Both the position numbers and the translations under genes were made by a program. The notes beneath the pieces were generated by a model, which saw nothing but the letters and a program-made list of their open reading frames with translations, was not told where the DNA came from and made no database searches. From positions 1-41,523 of the forward strand of contig JAHDDN010000004.1 of the NCBI GenBank assembly GCA_020629335.1: a stretch of 41,523 nt of DNA, given 5' to 3'. Shown here one piece after another: positions 16,506 through 25,598 of this stretch (positions within the stretch are counted from its first letter, which is position 1; each line of letters begins with the position of its first letter). The stretch comes from Chitinophagales bacterium (GTDB lineage: Bacteria; Bacteroidota; Bacteroidia; Chitinophagales; UBA2359).

Positions 16506-17906
16506 CTAAGCATTAGTTGCTGGCCCCACTTCAGGTTCGTCGTTTGATGACATGCCCGGCATGCTTCTATTCACTTTTTCTCCTAATATTTCTTTGATTC
16601 TGTATAAGTGAAATAAGATGTCTGTTTGTACAAAATCACCTAATTCAATTGCTTGATTAAAGAATTCTATCTGATGATATAATGCTTTTATAGCTACAAT
16701 ACGATCAGACATACTAATACTTTCATCAAAATTTATCTTGCTTGTATCAACATCTGCCATCAAAAAGGAGAGGTATTCTTGTATGTAGGCACGCCACTCT
16801 ACTTCATCTATTGAATCTGCCACTACACATTCAATTAGTAATCCTGCACCGCTTGTTCTGACCTCTGTTTTAAAAGAACAGCCTTTTACTCCTTGCAGAT
16901 AATCTTCAAAAGATGCTAGGTATTGCTTGAGTGCAAGACTCCACTCCTCCACTACAGGGATTTGTTCTCTTATGAGTTTTTCTCCTTTTCCCACATTTAC
17001 CTCATAATTGAGGTAAAACATGATTGCGTATAAACCTTTTTGTATCACTTCTTTAGGAGGACTATTCCTAAAAGAGTTGCCTCTTAGTTCTAATTGTTTA
17101 AGATTGAACAATTCTGCTAATCCTTTTGGGAGGTCGCTTAGCTTATTATCTATGAGGTCTAATATACTTAGCTCTTCCAATTCATTGATATTCTCTGGTA
17201 ACTCCCGTACTTGGTTGTTTCTTAGAGAAAGAGAATGGAGTAAGCTTAACTCCACTATTGAGTCTGGTAACTTTTCAACTAAGTTATCCGCCAAATTGAG
17301 GACCCTTAGATTTCTTAATGATCCTATCCATTGAGGTATTTTTCTCATACAATTTTTGGATAGGTTTAAGCTCGACAGAAAACTTAGATTCCTCATAGAG
17401 GATGGTAATGTATGTATCATATTGCCTGACAAGTCCAAAGTTGTCAGTTGTTTGCAATTTCCCAAATCTACTATAAGATTGGTCAGATCATTTTCAGATA
17501 AATCTAATGTTCTTAACTTATTCGCGTTGCTAAGTGATGTTGGTAACTCTGCCAGATTATTATCTGCCATATTGAGTGTATGTAAATTCTTCCAACAGCT
17601 AATATCTGGTAATACATCTATTTCATTTCCTTCTAGAACAATTTCTTCTAAATTGGGTAAAAGGGTTAATACTGCGGGGAACTCTGAAAAATCATTATAT
17701 CCAAGATATATTGTTTTTAGGTTTTTCAGATTACTTATTTCTGGGGGCAAACAATTTAATTGGTTATCACTAAGATCTAATTCTTCTATATCAGTTAACT
17801 GACCTATTTCTGGGGGTAAAAACTCAATTCTCTTATTAAAAAGAGAAATAGTCGATCCGCCTGTTTTAGCCTCTTTGAGTAACTCTAGTAATTCCTCTAA
17901 CTTCAT
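16506..17906 (-). CDS. Leucine-rich repeat protein
   Basis: 466 aa, ATG start, no signal peptide. About ten LRR units of ~23 residues span residues 20-285 (for example LPPEIGQLTDIEELDLSDNQ, LPSSMRNLSFLSSLNLSKN), of the bacterial plant-type/SDS22-like LPxxL class. The C-terminal ~170 residues are helical and unlike LRR (KQYLASFEDYLQGVKGCSF...), ending in a polar tail (MPGMSSNDEPEVGPATNA). It is probably a cytoplasmic protein-interaction scaffold. Such proteins in Bacteroidota are often coupled to ROCO or signalling proteins, but no GTPase domain is present here. Partner unknown. Monocistronic. Confidence 0.9.
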   Translation of the reverse strand: MKLEELLELLKEAKTGGSTISLFNKRIEFLPPEIGQLTDIEELDLSDNQLNCLPPEISNLKNLKTIYLGYNDFSEFPAVLTLLPNLEEIVLEGNEIDVLPDISCWKNLHTLNMADNNLAELPTSLSNANKLRTLDLSENDLTNLIVDLGNCKQLTTLDLSGNMIHTLPSSMRNLSFLSSLNLSKNCMRKIPQWIGSLRNLRVLNLADNLVEKLPDSIVELSLLHSLSLRNNQVRELPENINELEELSILDLIDNKLSDLPKGLAELFNLKQLELRGNSFRNSPPKEVIQKGLYAIMFYLNYEVNVGKGEKLIREQIPVVEEWSLALKQYLASFEDYLQGVKGCSFKTEVRTSGAGLLIECVVADSIDEVEWRAYIQEYLSFLMADVDTSKINFDESISMSDRIVAIKALYHQIEFFNQAIELGDFVQTDILFHLYRIKEILGEKVNRSMPGMSSNDEPEVGPATNA

Positions 17907-18156
17907 CTTCTATATTTAATATGTTCATACTCTACTTACAGGTGTTCGGTGTGTAGTTACGGACAGAATTTTTTGTTATTTTTCTTCAATAAATATTTTG
18001 GCGTTGTCTTGAGTCATGTCGTGTATTTGTTGATTAATAAATAATAACAATCTTCACTCATTATTCTATACGATCTTTTCTTACTTTTGTTCCTCATATC
18101 ACTTTCTTAATTTCAATTTAATTTTATCTAATTTCTTAGATATAATTATTAGTTTC
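17907..18156. other. AT-rich intergenic stretch before repeat copy C
   Basis: Upstream region of the minus-strand LRR gene. Contains GTTACGGACAGAATT, loosely like GTGGACAGAATTACTT at 15631. No gene seen. Confidence 0.4.
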
Positions 18157-18299
18157 GGCTTAGGGATGGGAGCGGTATGGGGCGTATATGTCCTGACTTA
18201 CGTAGCTTAGCTGGACGCAGGCTGGCCCTGCAAGGGCAGACAAGTACAGCTTAGCGGAGTAGGAAGGACATAGCCACATAATAGCGGACAGCCCGACCC
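18157..18299 (+). repeat. Structured palindromic repeat, copy C
   Basis: Near-identical to copy D in reverse orientation. Stems TGTCC/GGACA, AGCTG/CAGCT and apical GCCCT/AGGGC around GCA. The outer stem has one mismatch (ATGGGGC against GCCACAT). It is followed by a tail hairpin at 18298-18370 and GGGGAAGCCCC at 18369-18379, also seen after copy E and, inverted, beside copy D. Confidence 0.8.
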
Positions 18300-18370
18300 A
18301 TTTATCATTTTTCATTCGTGGGCGCACACATAGGTAGCGCCCCTACGGTCGAATGAAAAATAATAAATGG
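18298..18370. repeat. Tail hairpin attached to repeat copy C
   Basis: CCATTTATCATTTTTCATTC at 18298-18317 pairs with 18351-18370 (one mismatch). Inside is GGGCGC/GCGCCC. It sits between the CGACC end of the core repeat and the GGGGAAGCCCC end block, where copy E has only a few bases. Confidence 0.6.
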
Positions 18371-18453
18371 GGAAGCCCCAAATTGTTTTTAATTATTTTT
18401 AAGAACTGCTGATTAATGGTGGTGGTGAGATATCAGAAATATATTATGTTATA

Positions 18454-19266
18454 ATGCAGGATAGAAAGATTTTTATATTATTCGTAACTTTCCTTATGCT
18501 GATATTAGTAAATTTTGTTTTGCTAATTTGGCCTATTGACGATCAGCGTACCCAGAATATTACAAATCGGGTGCCTAAGCTTGACACATCAGAACTTTAT
18601 AAAAATAAAGTAAAAAAAGATACTGTGATAGTGGCGTATGAGGCAGACCAACCTCAGCCTGTTCACCCCTTGGTAGAATTATATTTTTTGAATGGTTTGG
18701 TTGATGTGATTGAGCTTGATAGTAGTATTAGAGTTGATTTGCGTTATGGAGGGACTAACAACGTATGGAAGGCGGATATGTATGATGGTATGGAGCGAGC
18801 TTTTTTGCAAAAGAAGGTGGCTGATAAGTTGGTAAAAGCACAATCAATTCTGAAAGAAAAGCGGCCTGAATTGAGTTTATTAGTCTTGGATGCTACTCGT
18901 CCACAACATATTCAAATGAAAATGTGGGAGTCGCTTAAAGGGACTGATAAACAGCGTTATGTGTCTATGCCGAGCAAAAATGCTATGCATACTTATGGCG
19001 CTGCTGTAGATGTCACTTTGGTCGATAATAATGGGCTTGAGTTAGACATGGGAACGCCTTTTGATTTTTTTGGAAAATTGGCAGAGCCTCGTCATGAGCA
19101 GCGCCTTTTAAACGAAAAAAAATTGACCAAAAAGCAGCTTGAAAATAGATATTTGTTGCGTACTGTGATGCGTGAAGGGGGCTTTAGAACGATTCCAAAC
19201 GAGTGGTGGCATTTTAATGCATTTAGGAAAACGGAGGTCTGGGATTTGTACCGACCCATAAAATGA
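18454..19266 (+). CDS. D-alanyl-D-alanine dipeptidase (VanX/DdpX family), membrane-anchored
   Basis: 270 aa, ATG start. An N-terminal TM helix or uncleaved signal (about 6-28) is followed by the peptidase M15D domain (about 75-270): IRVDLRYGGTNN, LLVLDATRPQHIQ (substrate Arg), SKNAMHTYGAAVDV (zinc His and Asp, SxHxxGxAxD) and EWWHFN (catalytic Glu and zinc His). It cleaves D-Ala-D-Ala dipeptide or trims related cell-wall peptides. No vanH/vanA neighbours, so a role in peptidoglycan turnover, not vancomycin resistance, is likely. All key residues are present. Monocistronic; the upstream gap carries repeat copy C. Confidence 0.92.
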   Translation: MQDRKIFILFVTFLMLILVNFVLLIWPIDDQRTQNITNRVPKLDTSELYKNKVKKDTVIVAYEADQPQPVHPLVELYFLNGLVDVIELDSSIRVDLRYGGTNNVWKADMYDGMERAFLQKKVADKLVKAQSILKEKRPELSLLVLDATRPQHIQMKMWESLKGTDKQRYVSMPSKNAMHTYGAAVDVTLVDNNGLELDMGTPFDFFGKLAEPRHEQRLLNEKKLTKKQLENRYLLRTVMREGGFRTIPNEWWHFNAFRKTEVWDLYRPIK

Positions 19267-19429
19267 CATAAAAAGTTTTTTTATAGGTGGTTTTTTAGGC
19301 AAAAAAATTGCATTTTATCGATTGTATGTGGATAACTACACTTAGTAATCATTAAGGAATAACTTAAACCATATTATCATTAAGAACGTTGACTGATAGT
19401 AAGTATTGTTAAAACTTTAAATAAACGGA

Positions 19430-21190
19430 TTGGCTAACAAGGTTGGTAATTTAGTAGACTGGGTCTTATTTAAGAGAGTTCTCGCATTGGCTACCCCTTT
19501 TAAGAGAGGTTTTGCATTAGCTTGCTTTTTAGCGATTGCGATGGCTATACTTACTCCCCTTACCCCTTATTTGATTCAGCATACGGTGGATTCATTCATT
19601 ATGATTGGAGATTATAATGGCTTGGTTCGCATGAGCATTATTTTATTAGTCCTATTGATTATCACTTCATTTTTTCGTTATTTCTTTATTTATACGACTA
19701 ATTGGTTGGGGCAAACGATTATTAAAGATTTGAGAATTAAAGTATTCCAGCATATTAGTAGTTTGCGCTTACGATATTTTGACACCACTCCTATAGGCCA
19801 GTCTACCACTAGGGCCATTAATGATGTGGAGACCATCAATGATATTTTCTCTCAGGGCTTGATTACAATACTAGCCGACTTACTAAAGATCGGAGTCGTC
19901 TTGGCTATTATGTTTTATACTGATTGGAAGCTGACCTTGGTGAGTTTGGCTACTTTTCCCTTTTTTGTGTACGCGACCTATATTTTCAAGGAGAAGATAA
20001 AGGTGGCCTTTCAGACAATCCGTACAAGAGTATCGGATATGAATACCTTCTTGCAAGAGCGGATTAGTGGAATGAGTGTGGTGCAGATATTTGGCGCAGA
20101 AGAAAAAGAGAAAGAGCGCTTTGTATTGATTAATGAAGATTACAAACAAGCTCAAATTAGAGCTGTTTGGTATTATTCTATCTTCTTTCCTGTATTGGAG
20201 GTAATCCAAGCGAGTGCATTGGGATTACTAGTTTGGTTTGGAGCTAATCAGGTTCTTAATGGACAAGCTACTATTGGCACATTAATAGCTTTTATACTTT
20301 ATATCAATATGTTATTTCGCCCGATGCGAATGCTAGCAGATAAATTCAATACCTTACAAATGGGCTTAGTTGCTTCTGAGCGTGTATTTACCCTTTTAGA
20401 TAGAGACGAAAAAATCAATAATACGGGGAATTTAAATAGCGGAGATATGAAAGGGCATATCGAGTTTGATGATATTCACTTTGCTTATAATGAAGTGGAT
20501 ATGGTCTTGAAAGGTGTTTCTTTTGAGATCAAAGCGGGTAAAATGCTCGCTTTGGTTGGAGCAACTGGTGCTGGAAAGTCTTCTATTATCAATATTCTCA
20601 ATCGCTTTTATGATATACAAAAAGGGTCCATCAAAATTGATGGCGAATTAGTAGAGAATTATCAACTATCTTATTTGCGTTCTAATATTGGGCTGATTCT
20701 TCAAGATGTATTCTTATTCTCTGGTTCTATACACGATAATATTACGCTACGAAATAAAGAAATTACCAGAGAAGAGGTCATTCAAGCAGCGAAGTTTGTA
20801 GGAGCACATGAGTTCATAGAGAAATTGCCAGGTAAGTACGACTATAATGTCATGGAACGAGGAGCGACTCTTTCACTTGGTCAAAGGCAATTGGTTTCTA
20901 TTGTCCGAACTTTTGTATTCAATCCAAGGATCTTAATTATGGATGAAGCCACCTCCTCTATTGATACGCAAACAGAACTCATGGTGCAAGCTGCTACAGA
21001 TAGGTTAATGCAAAATAGGACAGCTATCGTAATTGCACACCGACTTTCTACTATCCAAAATGCCGATAAAATCATCGTTTTAGAAAAAGGCAAAATCATA
21101 GAAATAGGTACACATGATGAGTTGCTCTCCTTTGAAGGCCACTATAAACAACTACATGATATGCAATTTAGCCAAAGCGAAGCTTCCTAA
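19430..21190 (+). CDS. ABC exporter, fused permease-ATPase (MsbA/MdlB type)
   Basis: 586 aa from a TTG start at 19430; no ATG lies near the expected N-terminus, and MANKVGNLVDWVLFKRVL fits family starts. Residues about 15-320 contain six TM helices (ABC type-1 domain). Residues about 345-580 are the ATPase: Walker A GATGAGKSS, Q-loop LILQDVFLF, signature LSLGQRQLVS (second Ser of the canonical LSGGQ region altered to LSLGQ), Walker B ILIMDEATSSID and H-loop IAHRLST. It is a half-transporter, expected to dimerise and export lipid, drug or peptide. Single gene, substrate unknown. It lies upstream of the diacylglycerol-kinase-like gene in the same direction but with its own 140-base gap. Confidence 0.95.
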   Translation: MANKVGNLVDWVLFKRVLALATPFKRGFALACFLAIAMAILTPLTPYLIQHTVDSFIMIGDYNGLVRMSIILLVLLIITSFFRYFFIYTTNWLGQTIIKDLRIKVFQHISSLRLRYFDTTPIGQSTTRAINDVETINDIFSQGLITILADLLKIGVVLAIMFYTDWKLTLVSLATFPFFVYATYIFKEKIKVAFQTIRTRVSDMNTFLQERISGMSVVQIFGAEEKEKERFVLINEDYKQAQIRAVWYYSIFFPVLEVIQASALGLLVWFGANQVLNGQATIGTLIAFILYINMLFRPMRMLADKFNTLQMGLVASERVFTLLDRDEKINNTGNLNSGDMKGHIEFDDIHFAYNEVDMVLKGVSFEIKAGKMLALVGATGAGKSSIINILNRFYDIQKGSIKIDGELVENYQLSYLRSNIGLILQDVFLFSGSIHDNITLRNKEITREEVIQAAKFVGAHEFIEKLPGKYDYNVMERGATLSLGQRQLVSIVRTFVFNPRILIMDEATSSIDTQTELMVQAATDRLMQNRTAIVIAHRLSTIQNADKIIVLEKGKIIEIGTHDELLSFEGHYKQLHDMQFSQSEAS

Positions 21191-21291
21191 TTTTCACTAA
21201 AAAACGTGCCCAGCCACAACAATGTAACATTTACATTCTATTAATAGTAGAGTATTTCTTATTCTACGATTAGATATTCATGAATATTCTA

Positions 21292-21299
21292 TAACTTTG
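21292..21299 (+). promoter_or_regulatory. Bacteroidota -7 element for the lipid-kinase gene
   Basis: TAACTTTG (TAnnTTTG), 31 bases before the ATG at 21331. No convincing -33 TTTG. Confidence 0.45.
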
Positions 21300-21330
21300 A
21301 GGGTTTTGTAATAAACGTAGGATTCAATTC

Positions 21331-22251
21331 ATGCAAGAAGACCAATGGTTCATCATAGCCAATCCCAACTCTGGTAGTGGCACTACAGAAGAAGAATGGG
21401 GTTACATCAATAATATACTGAGTAAAAAAGGCATCTCTTTTAGAAGCGAATTTACCCAACACCCGCTTCATGCGACAGAAATTGTTCAAACGGCCATTCA
21501 AGAAGGCTATCGAAAAATATTAGTGGCTGGCGGCGATGGCACCTATAATGAAGTCATCAATGGGATATTTGATCAAAAGGCAGTAGATACACAAACCATT
21601 ACTTTGGCCATGCTGCCCTTAGGCACAGGAAACGACTGGGTTCGCATGATGAAAATACCACTCGACTGGGAAGAAGCCATCAATTTATTAGAAACTGGAA
21701 AAACGATATTACAAGATGTTGGCTTAGTAAAGTATACAGAAGGAGATCAACAAAAAGAACGATACTTCGTCAACGTAACTGGTTTGGGCTTTGACGCCTA
21801 TATCGCTGCCAACTACTTACAAGGCAAAAAAAACCTAGGGCAATACTCTTATTTCACCTCTATATTAAGGGGACTAATCAAGTACAAAAATCAATCCGTC
21901 GAGTTTACCGTCAATGGGCAAAAAAGAGAAGAAAAAATATTCACCCTTGCAGTAGGTATAGGCCAATTTTTCGGTGCAGGAATGAAAATCACTCCCAACG
22001 CCAAATCCGATGATGGCCTTTTTGATATCACCCTTATTAAAGACGTCAGCAAATTAACCGTCATCGGACAATTGAGCAATCTATATAGCGGTGCTTTTAT
22101 CAAACATCCCAAAGTAGAAACTCTCCAATGCACAGAAATAAGTATCAGCTCTAAGGAAAAAGTTTATCTCCAAATGGACGGAGAATTAATCGGTCATACT
22201 CCTGCTAATTTTGCAATCATCAAACATGCCCTTAGGGTCTTAGTACCTTAA
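21331..22251 (+). CDS. Diacylglycerol/lipid kinase (DagK/YegS family)
   Basis: 306 aa, ATG start. NPNSGSGTTEEEW at the N-terminus, VAGGDGTYNEVINGI (nucleotide-binding GGDGT) and LPLGTGNDW (GTGND) define the DAGK catalytic domain (about 5-135). The C-terminal beta-sandwich (about 140-306) contains LGQYSYFTSILRG, FGAGMKITPNAKSDDGLFD and LQMDGEL. It would phosphorylate diacylglycerol or a related lipid at the membrane, for phospholipid recycling. It has its own promoter element, and an intergenic tandem repeat follows it. Exact substrate (diacylglycerol or sphingoid base, the latter being common in Bacteroidota) cannot be told. Confidence 0.93.
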   Translation: MQEDQWFIIANPNSGSGTTEEEWGYINNILSKKGISFRSEFTQHPLHATEIVQTAIQEGYRKILVAGGDGTYNEVINGIFDQKAVDTQTITLAMLPLGTGNDWVRMMKIPLDWEEAINLLETGKTILQDVGLVKYTEGDQQKERYFVNVTGLGFDAYIAANYLQGKKNLGQYSYFTSILRGLIKYKNQSVEFTVNGQKREEKIFTLAVGIGQFFGAGMKITPNAKSDDGLFDITLIKDVSKLTVIGQLSNLYSGAFIKHPKVETLQCTEISISSKEKVYLQMDGELIGHTPANFAIIKHALRVLVP

Positions 22252-22254
22252 TTG

Positions 22255-22300
22255 GTATGTTAGTAGTTAGTCTATTAGTATGTTAGTAATTAGTCTATTA
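22255..22300. repeat. 23-bp tandem duplication
   Basis: Two adjacent 23-bp units (22255-22277 and 22278-22300) beginning GTATGTTAGTA and ending TCTATTA, differing at one base. Low-complexity filler of the same style occurs at 41163-41200 in inverted sense. Confidence 0.65.
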
Positions 22301-22383
22301 GTTTTTTATTGATCATATACGACCAACATACTTACTACTAAGGTACCTACTACCGTTCACAACGTTCCAATGTTCCAAACGTT

Positions 22384-23649
22384 TCACCTAACCACCAAGT
22401 CCTTCAATTTCCTGTAATAAGCGATCAAAATCACAGCTGCCACTACAGTCGCAAGACCAAAACCATAATAAGCAAAAGAAATATTTTCAATAAAGAAAGG
22501 CAAAGAAAATAAGCTGATAAAGACAATTCGGAAAAGCACATTAATCAACTGAAACACCCCAAAAGTTCGCCCAATCACCTGATTAGGGACACGTTTAAAT
22601 AAGTAAGTCACCCGCATAATTCGAGCCCCCGAATTAGCCGTTCCTTGAAACATACTCGCTATCAAAAATACTGCTACACTCGATGTCCCTCCAATAATAA
22701 ACAACATTAAAGCGCCTAATAAAGTCATTATAATACAGCCTAATATATTCCGATTTCTGAAGAACCATTGTATACTTATACCTGATATGATCGCACCAAA
22801 GGCAAAAGTCAATTCGGACAAAGCAAAGACACTCCCATCAGCCTTCAAAAAATTACTCACAAAATTAGGATTCAGCAATAAGCCACTCACTAAAGTAGTG
22901 ACAAATACAAAATAAGCGGCATTACCAAAGACAAACAAGAGCGGATTGCGTTTCAAAAAATCAATCCCAACTTTCAGTCGCTCTATAATACTCCCCTGAT
23001 CAGCCTTCCGCTTCACTAAGGACTGATAACTAATCATAGAAATAATTAAAAAAGACAGTACATACGTACAACCGTCCATTAAAAACACCTCATACAATTC
23101 CCAAGGCTCCACTGTGAAAGGCATATTGATGGTTGTTCCCAATAATTCATTGGGGCCTGCTTCTATACCACTTAGCAAAATAGCTCCTAATGCTCCTGCT
23201 ATCATATAAGTCAATTGCCCCTGTATCTCCAAATAAGAGGTAATCCGATTATAATCTTTCTGTTCGGTAATTTCCTGTACAAATGCATAAAGGGTAGGAT
23301 AATGAATATTGTAAATAAAAAAGGTGATCGCAAATACGGCCCCCGCCATCAACATAGGTACCTCACCCAAGTAGAAGCCCAAAGCCGCTATACTCAATAT
23401 CAAAAAACCACCGACCGCATTTTCGCCCAAAAATAAGCGCTTACGATTAAATCTATCCACCAAAGTTCCCGCATACAATCCCCAAAAAAGCGAAATGAAA
23501 GTCACCGCTGCATAAAGCAGCCCCCAAATCCTCGGTTCATCTAATACATCAGCAAAATACCAAGGTACAGCGATCATACTAATCCCCTGTGCACAACCCG
23601 ATATAGAGTTGGCAATAAACAATAATATAATCGCCTGCCTGTTTTTCAT
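22384..23649 (-). CDS. MFS transporter (enterobactin exporter EntS-like)
   Basis: 421 aa, ATG start, about 11-12 TM helices throughout. The first loop has WGLLYAAVTFISLFWGLYAGTLVDRFNRKR, containing the MFS motif A (GxLvDRfnRkr). A large loop before helix 7 (KRKADQGSIIERLKVGIDFLKRNP) is typical of the MFS_3/EntS group. It would export a small molecule by proton antiport; the substrate is unknown and there are no biosynthetic genes nearby. Monocistronic, divergent from recX. A TATCTTCG box lies on the minus strand near 23676-23683, about 27 bases before the ATG. Confidence 0.9.
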   Translation of the reverse strand: MKNRQAIILLFIANSISGCAQGISMIAVPWYFADVLDEPRIWGLLYAAVTFISLFWGLYAGTLVDRFNRKRLFLGENAVGGFLILSIAALGFYLGEVPMLMAGAVFAITFFIYNIHYPTLYAFVQEITEQKDYNRITSYLEIQGQLTYMIAGALGAILLSGIEAGPNELLGTTINMPFTVEPWELYEVFLMDGCTYVLSFLIISMISYQSLVKRKADQGSIIERLKVGIDFLKRNPLLFVFGNAAYFVFVTTLVSGLLLNPNFVSNFLKADGSVFALSELTFAFGAIISGISIQWFFRNRNILGCIIMTLLGALMLFIIGGTSSVAVFLIASMFQGTANSGARIMRVTYLFKRVPNQVIGRTFGVFQLINVLFRIVFISLFSLPFFIENISFAYYGFGLATVVAAVILIAYYRKLKDLVVR

Positions 23650-23736
23650 AAATTATTCCTAAATTAAAATACCGCCGAAGATAGCCTTTTGCTTTTTATT
23701 TTTAGTAAAAAAAAGATGTACATTACTTAATATTAC

Positions 23737-23744
23737 TACTTTCG
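23737..23744 (+). promoter_or_regulatory. Possible -7 element for recX
   Basis: TACTTTCG, one base off TAnnTTTG, about 100 bases before the first plausible recX codons. Confidence 0.3.
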
Positions 23745-23841
23745 TAAGTTAATACCTTGGTCTTAAATATACTGTTAGAATAAGTCAACATCTTTAAGCT
23801 AACAAAATCTATGGACTATGGACCATTGACTATCAACTAAC

Positions 23842-24333
23842 ATAACAATCATCAAAAGAAGCTACAAAATATCAGCCGATAAGGCCCTTTCCAAACTCGA
23901 AAAATACTGCGCTTATCAAGAACGCTGCGAGAAGGAAGTGCGCCAAAAACTTCGAGATCTCCTATATTACGGAGAAGAAGCCGACCTAATAGTAGAAACC
24001 CTCTCCAATGAGCGCTACTTTAGTGATAAGCGCTTTGCTGCTTCTTATACCAGAGGTAAGTATACCTACAAAAAATGGGGGCGCAATAAAATTGTTCAAG
24101 GACTGAAAGACAAGAAAATCTCTGCCAGAAATATCAATCACGCTTTGAATGAGATTGATCCAGCATTATACCAACAAAACTTAGAGTACCTCGCTTACAA
24201 AAAACAAAGACAAGTCAAAAAAGGCAGCTTCTTCCAAAGAAAAGGCAAAATCGCCAAATATCTCATCCAAAGAGGCTATGAATCTCAAGAAGTCTGGAAA
24301 ATGGTGAATAGACTGGAAGAAGAGGAAGAATGA
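23842..24333 (+). CDS. recX: RecX family regulatory protein (start codon not canonical)
   Basis: RecX signature starts at KALSKLEKYCAYQERCEKEV (codons 23881-23940) and continues through LSNERYFSDKRFAASYTRGKYTYKKWGRNKIVQGLKDKKIS and a C-terminal three-helix repeat (GKIAKYLIQRGYESQEVWKMV). The first ATG/GTG/TTG in frame is GTG at 23938, which would delete about 20 conserved residues. The frame is open back to a stop at 23827-23829, with only ATA (23842, 23869) or ATC (23848, 23851) as near-cognate starts, so I place the start tentatively at 23842. The 5' part abuts a low-complexity sequence (ATGGACTATGGACCATTG near 23811) that may have replaced the original start. RecX modulates RecA filament activity in the cytoplasm. 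Confidence 0.75.
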   Translation: MTIIKRSYKISADKALSKLEKYCAYQERCEKEVRQKLRDLLYYGEEADLIVETLSNERYFSDKRFAASYTRGKYTYKKWGRNKIVQGLKDKKISARNINHALNEIDPALYQQNLEYLAYKKQRQVKKGSFFQRKGKIAKYLIQRGYESQEVWKMVNRLEEEEE

Positions 24334-24350
24334 GCGCTTAATGCTAATAA

Positions 24351-24424
24351 TCACCGCAAAATATGCGGCGAAAATAGGCTTTGCGGCGAATAATAGGTAT
24401 ATTCACCGCAAAATATGCGGTGAA
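24351..24424 (+). promoter_or_regulatory. Palindromic operator array in front of the Fic gene
   Basis: A perfect 9-bp palindrome TTCACCGCA-AAATA-TGCGGTGAA at 24402-24424 ends two bases before the Fic ATG. A near copy (TCACCGCA-AAATA-TGCGGCGA) is at 24351-24371, and a single half-site TTGCGGCGAA at 24381-24390 lies between. Spacing and position point to a repressor site; the winged-helix tail of the Fic protein itself is the natural candidate binder (inference). Confidence 0.65.
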
Positions 24425-24426
24425 TA

Positions 24427-25533
24427 ATGAAGTATATCTATCAAAATGATAATTGGCCTCAATTTATCTGGAATAATGAGCAACTAATTACTACTCTTGG
24501 AAAACTAAGGAATTTACAAGGAAGGCTAATCGGTAAAATGGAATCACTAGGATTCGAGTTACGTAACGAGGCTTCTCTTGAAACCTTAACCTTAGAAATT
24601 ATTAAGTCAAATGAAATCGAGGGAGAAATCTTGAATACTGATCAGGTAAGATCATCTGTTGCCCGAAGATTAGGTATGGACATAGCTGGATTGATTCCCT
24701 CAGACCGAAATGTAGACGGAGTCGTAGATATGGTTTTAGACGCCATCCAGAAATATAATGAACCATTAACAAAAGAAAGGCTTTTTGACTGGCATTACGC
24801 TCTTTTCCCAACAGGAAGAAACGGTATGTATAAGATTATTGTTGGAAATTGGCGAGATGATGCTTCTGGAAAAATGCGCGTTGTTTCTGGCCCAATGGGA
24901 AAAGAACAAATACACTTTCAAGCCCCTCCTGCCGATCAAATCGATAAAGAGATGGATCAATTTCTAAATTGGGTCAATAATGAAAATAGCCTTGATCCTG
25001 TCATTAAATCTGCCATTGCACATTTATGGTTTGTAACAATTCATCCTTTTGATGATGGAAATGGAAGAATTACAAGGGCACTCACTGATATGCTTTTAAC
25101 TCGTTCTGATGGCGCCTCACAAAGATTTTACAGTATGTCCGCACAAATTAGATTAGAAAGAAAAGAGTACTATGCTATTCTAGAAACAACCCAAAAAGGA
25201 ACATTAGATATAACTATATGGTTAGAATGGTTCTTAGATTGTTTACTGAATGCCCTTAAAGCCTCAGACGTTATTATATCTAAAGTCTTATATAAACACA
25301 AATTTTGGAACAATTACGGAAGTATAGGTTTGAATGAAAGGCAAATTAAAATTTTAAATAAACTTCTAAATGGGTTTGAAGGTAAATTAACCTCTAGTAA
25401 GTGGGCCAAGATGGCTAAATGTTCATCCGATACTGCTTTGAGAGATATCCAAGATTTAATAGCAAAGGGAATTTTAATAAGTGATGGTGCTGGTGGTAGA
25501 GCTACTAATTATATCCTTCAAAAAATTAAATAA
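24427..25533 (+). CDS. Fic family AMP-transferase with N-terminal DUF4172 and C-terminal winged helix
   Basis: 368 aa, ATG start. N-terminal DUF4172-like region (about 4-85, YIYQNDNWPQFIWNN) contains the class II inhibitory motif SNEIEG (61-66). The Fic core (about 110-225) has catalytic HPFDDGNGR with His206. The C-terminal ~75 residues (LNERQIKILNKLLNGFEGKLTSSKWAKMAKCSSDTALRDIQ) form a winged helix-turn-helix that fits a DNA-binding autoregulator. It would transfer AMP from ATP to a target protein Ser/Thr/Tyr, with the inhibitory motif built in. A palindromic operator array abuts its start. No antitoxin is adjacent. Target unknown. Confidence 0.93.
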   Translation: MKYIYQNDNWPQFIWNNEQLITTLGKLRNLQGRLIGKMESLGFELRNEASLETLTLEIIKSNEIEGEILNTDQVRSSVARRLGMDIAGLIPSDRNVDGVVDMVLDAIQKYNEPLTKERLFDWHYALFPTGRNGMYKIIVGNWRDDASGKMRVVSGPMGKEQIHFQAPPADQIDKEMDQFLNWVNNENSLDPVIKSAIAHLWFVTIHPFDDGNGRITRALTDMLLTRSDGASQRFYSMSAQIRLERKEYYAILETTQKGTLDITIWLEWFLDCLLNALKASDVIISKVLYKHKFWNNYGSIGLNERQIKILNKLLNGFEGKLTSSKWAKMAKCSSDTALRDIQDLIAKGILISDGAGGRATNYILQKIK

Positions 25534-25553
25534 ACCACACTTTATGTCCAAAA

Positions 25554-25582
25554 AAAAGGCGCTGAAACAATCAGCGCCTTTT
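25554..25582. terminator. Bidirectional terminator between Fic and DUF937 genes
   Basis: AAAAGGCGCTGA (25554-25565), loop AACAA, TCAGCGCCTTTT (25571-25582). Perfect 12-bp stem with A- and T-runs on both sides, placed between convergent genes. Confidence 0.85.
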
Positions 25583-25598
25583 AAAATTTCGATTCCTC

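Noticed and set aside
18454..19266. Vancomycin-resistance gene cluster
   Set aside because: Only a VanX-like dipeptidase is present, with no VanH, ligase or regulator; related enzymes serve cell-wall turnover.
24351..24424. Integron attC or REP-type repeat
   Set aside because: The palindromes are short, lie immediately before the Fic start, and do not recur elsewhere in the window, which fits an operator better.
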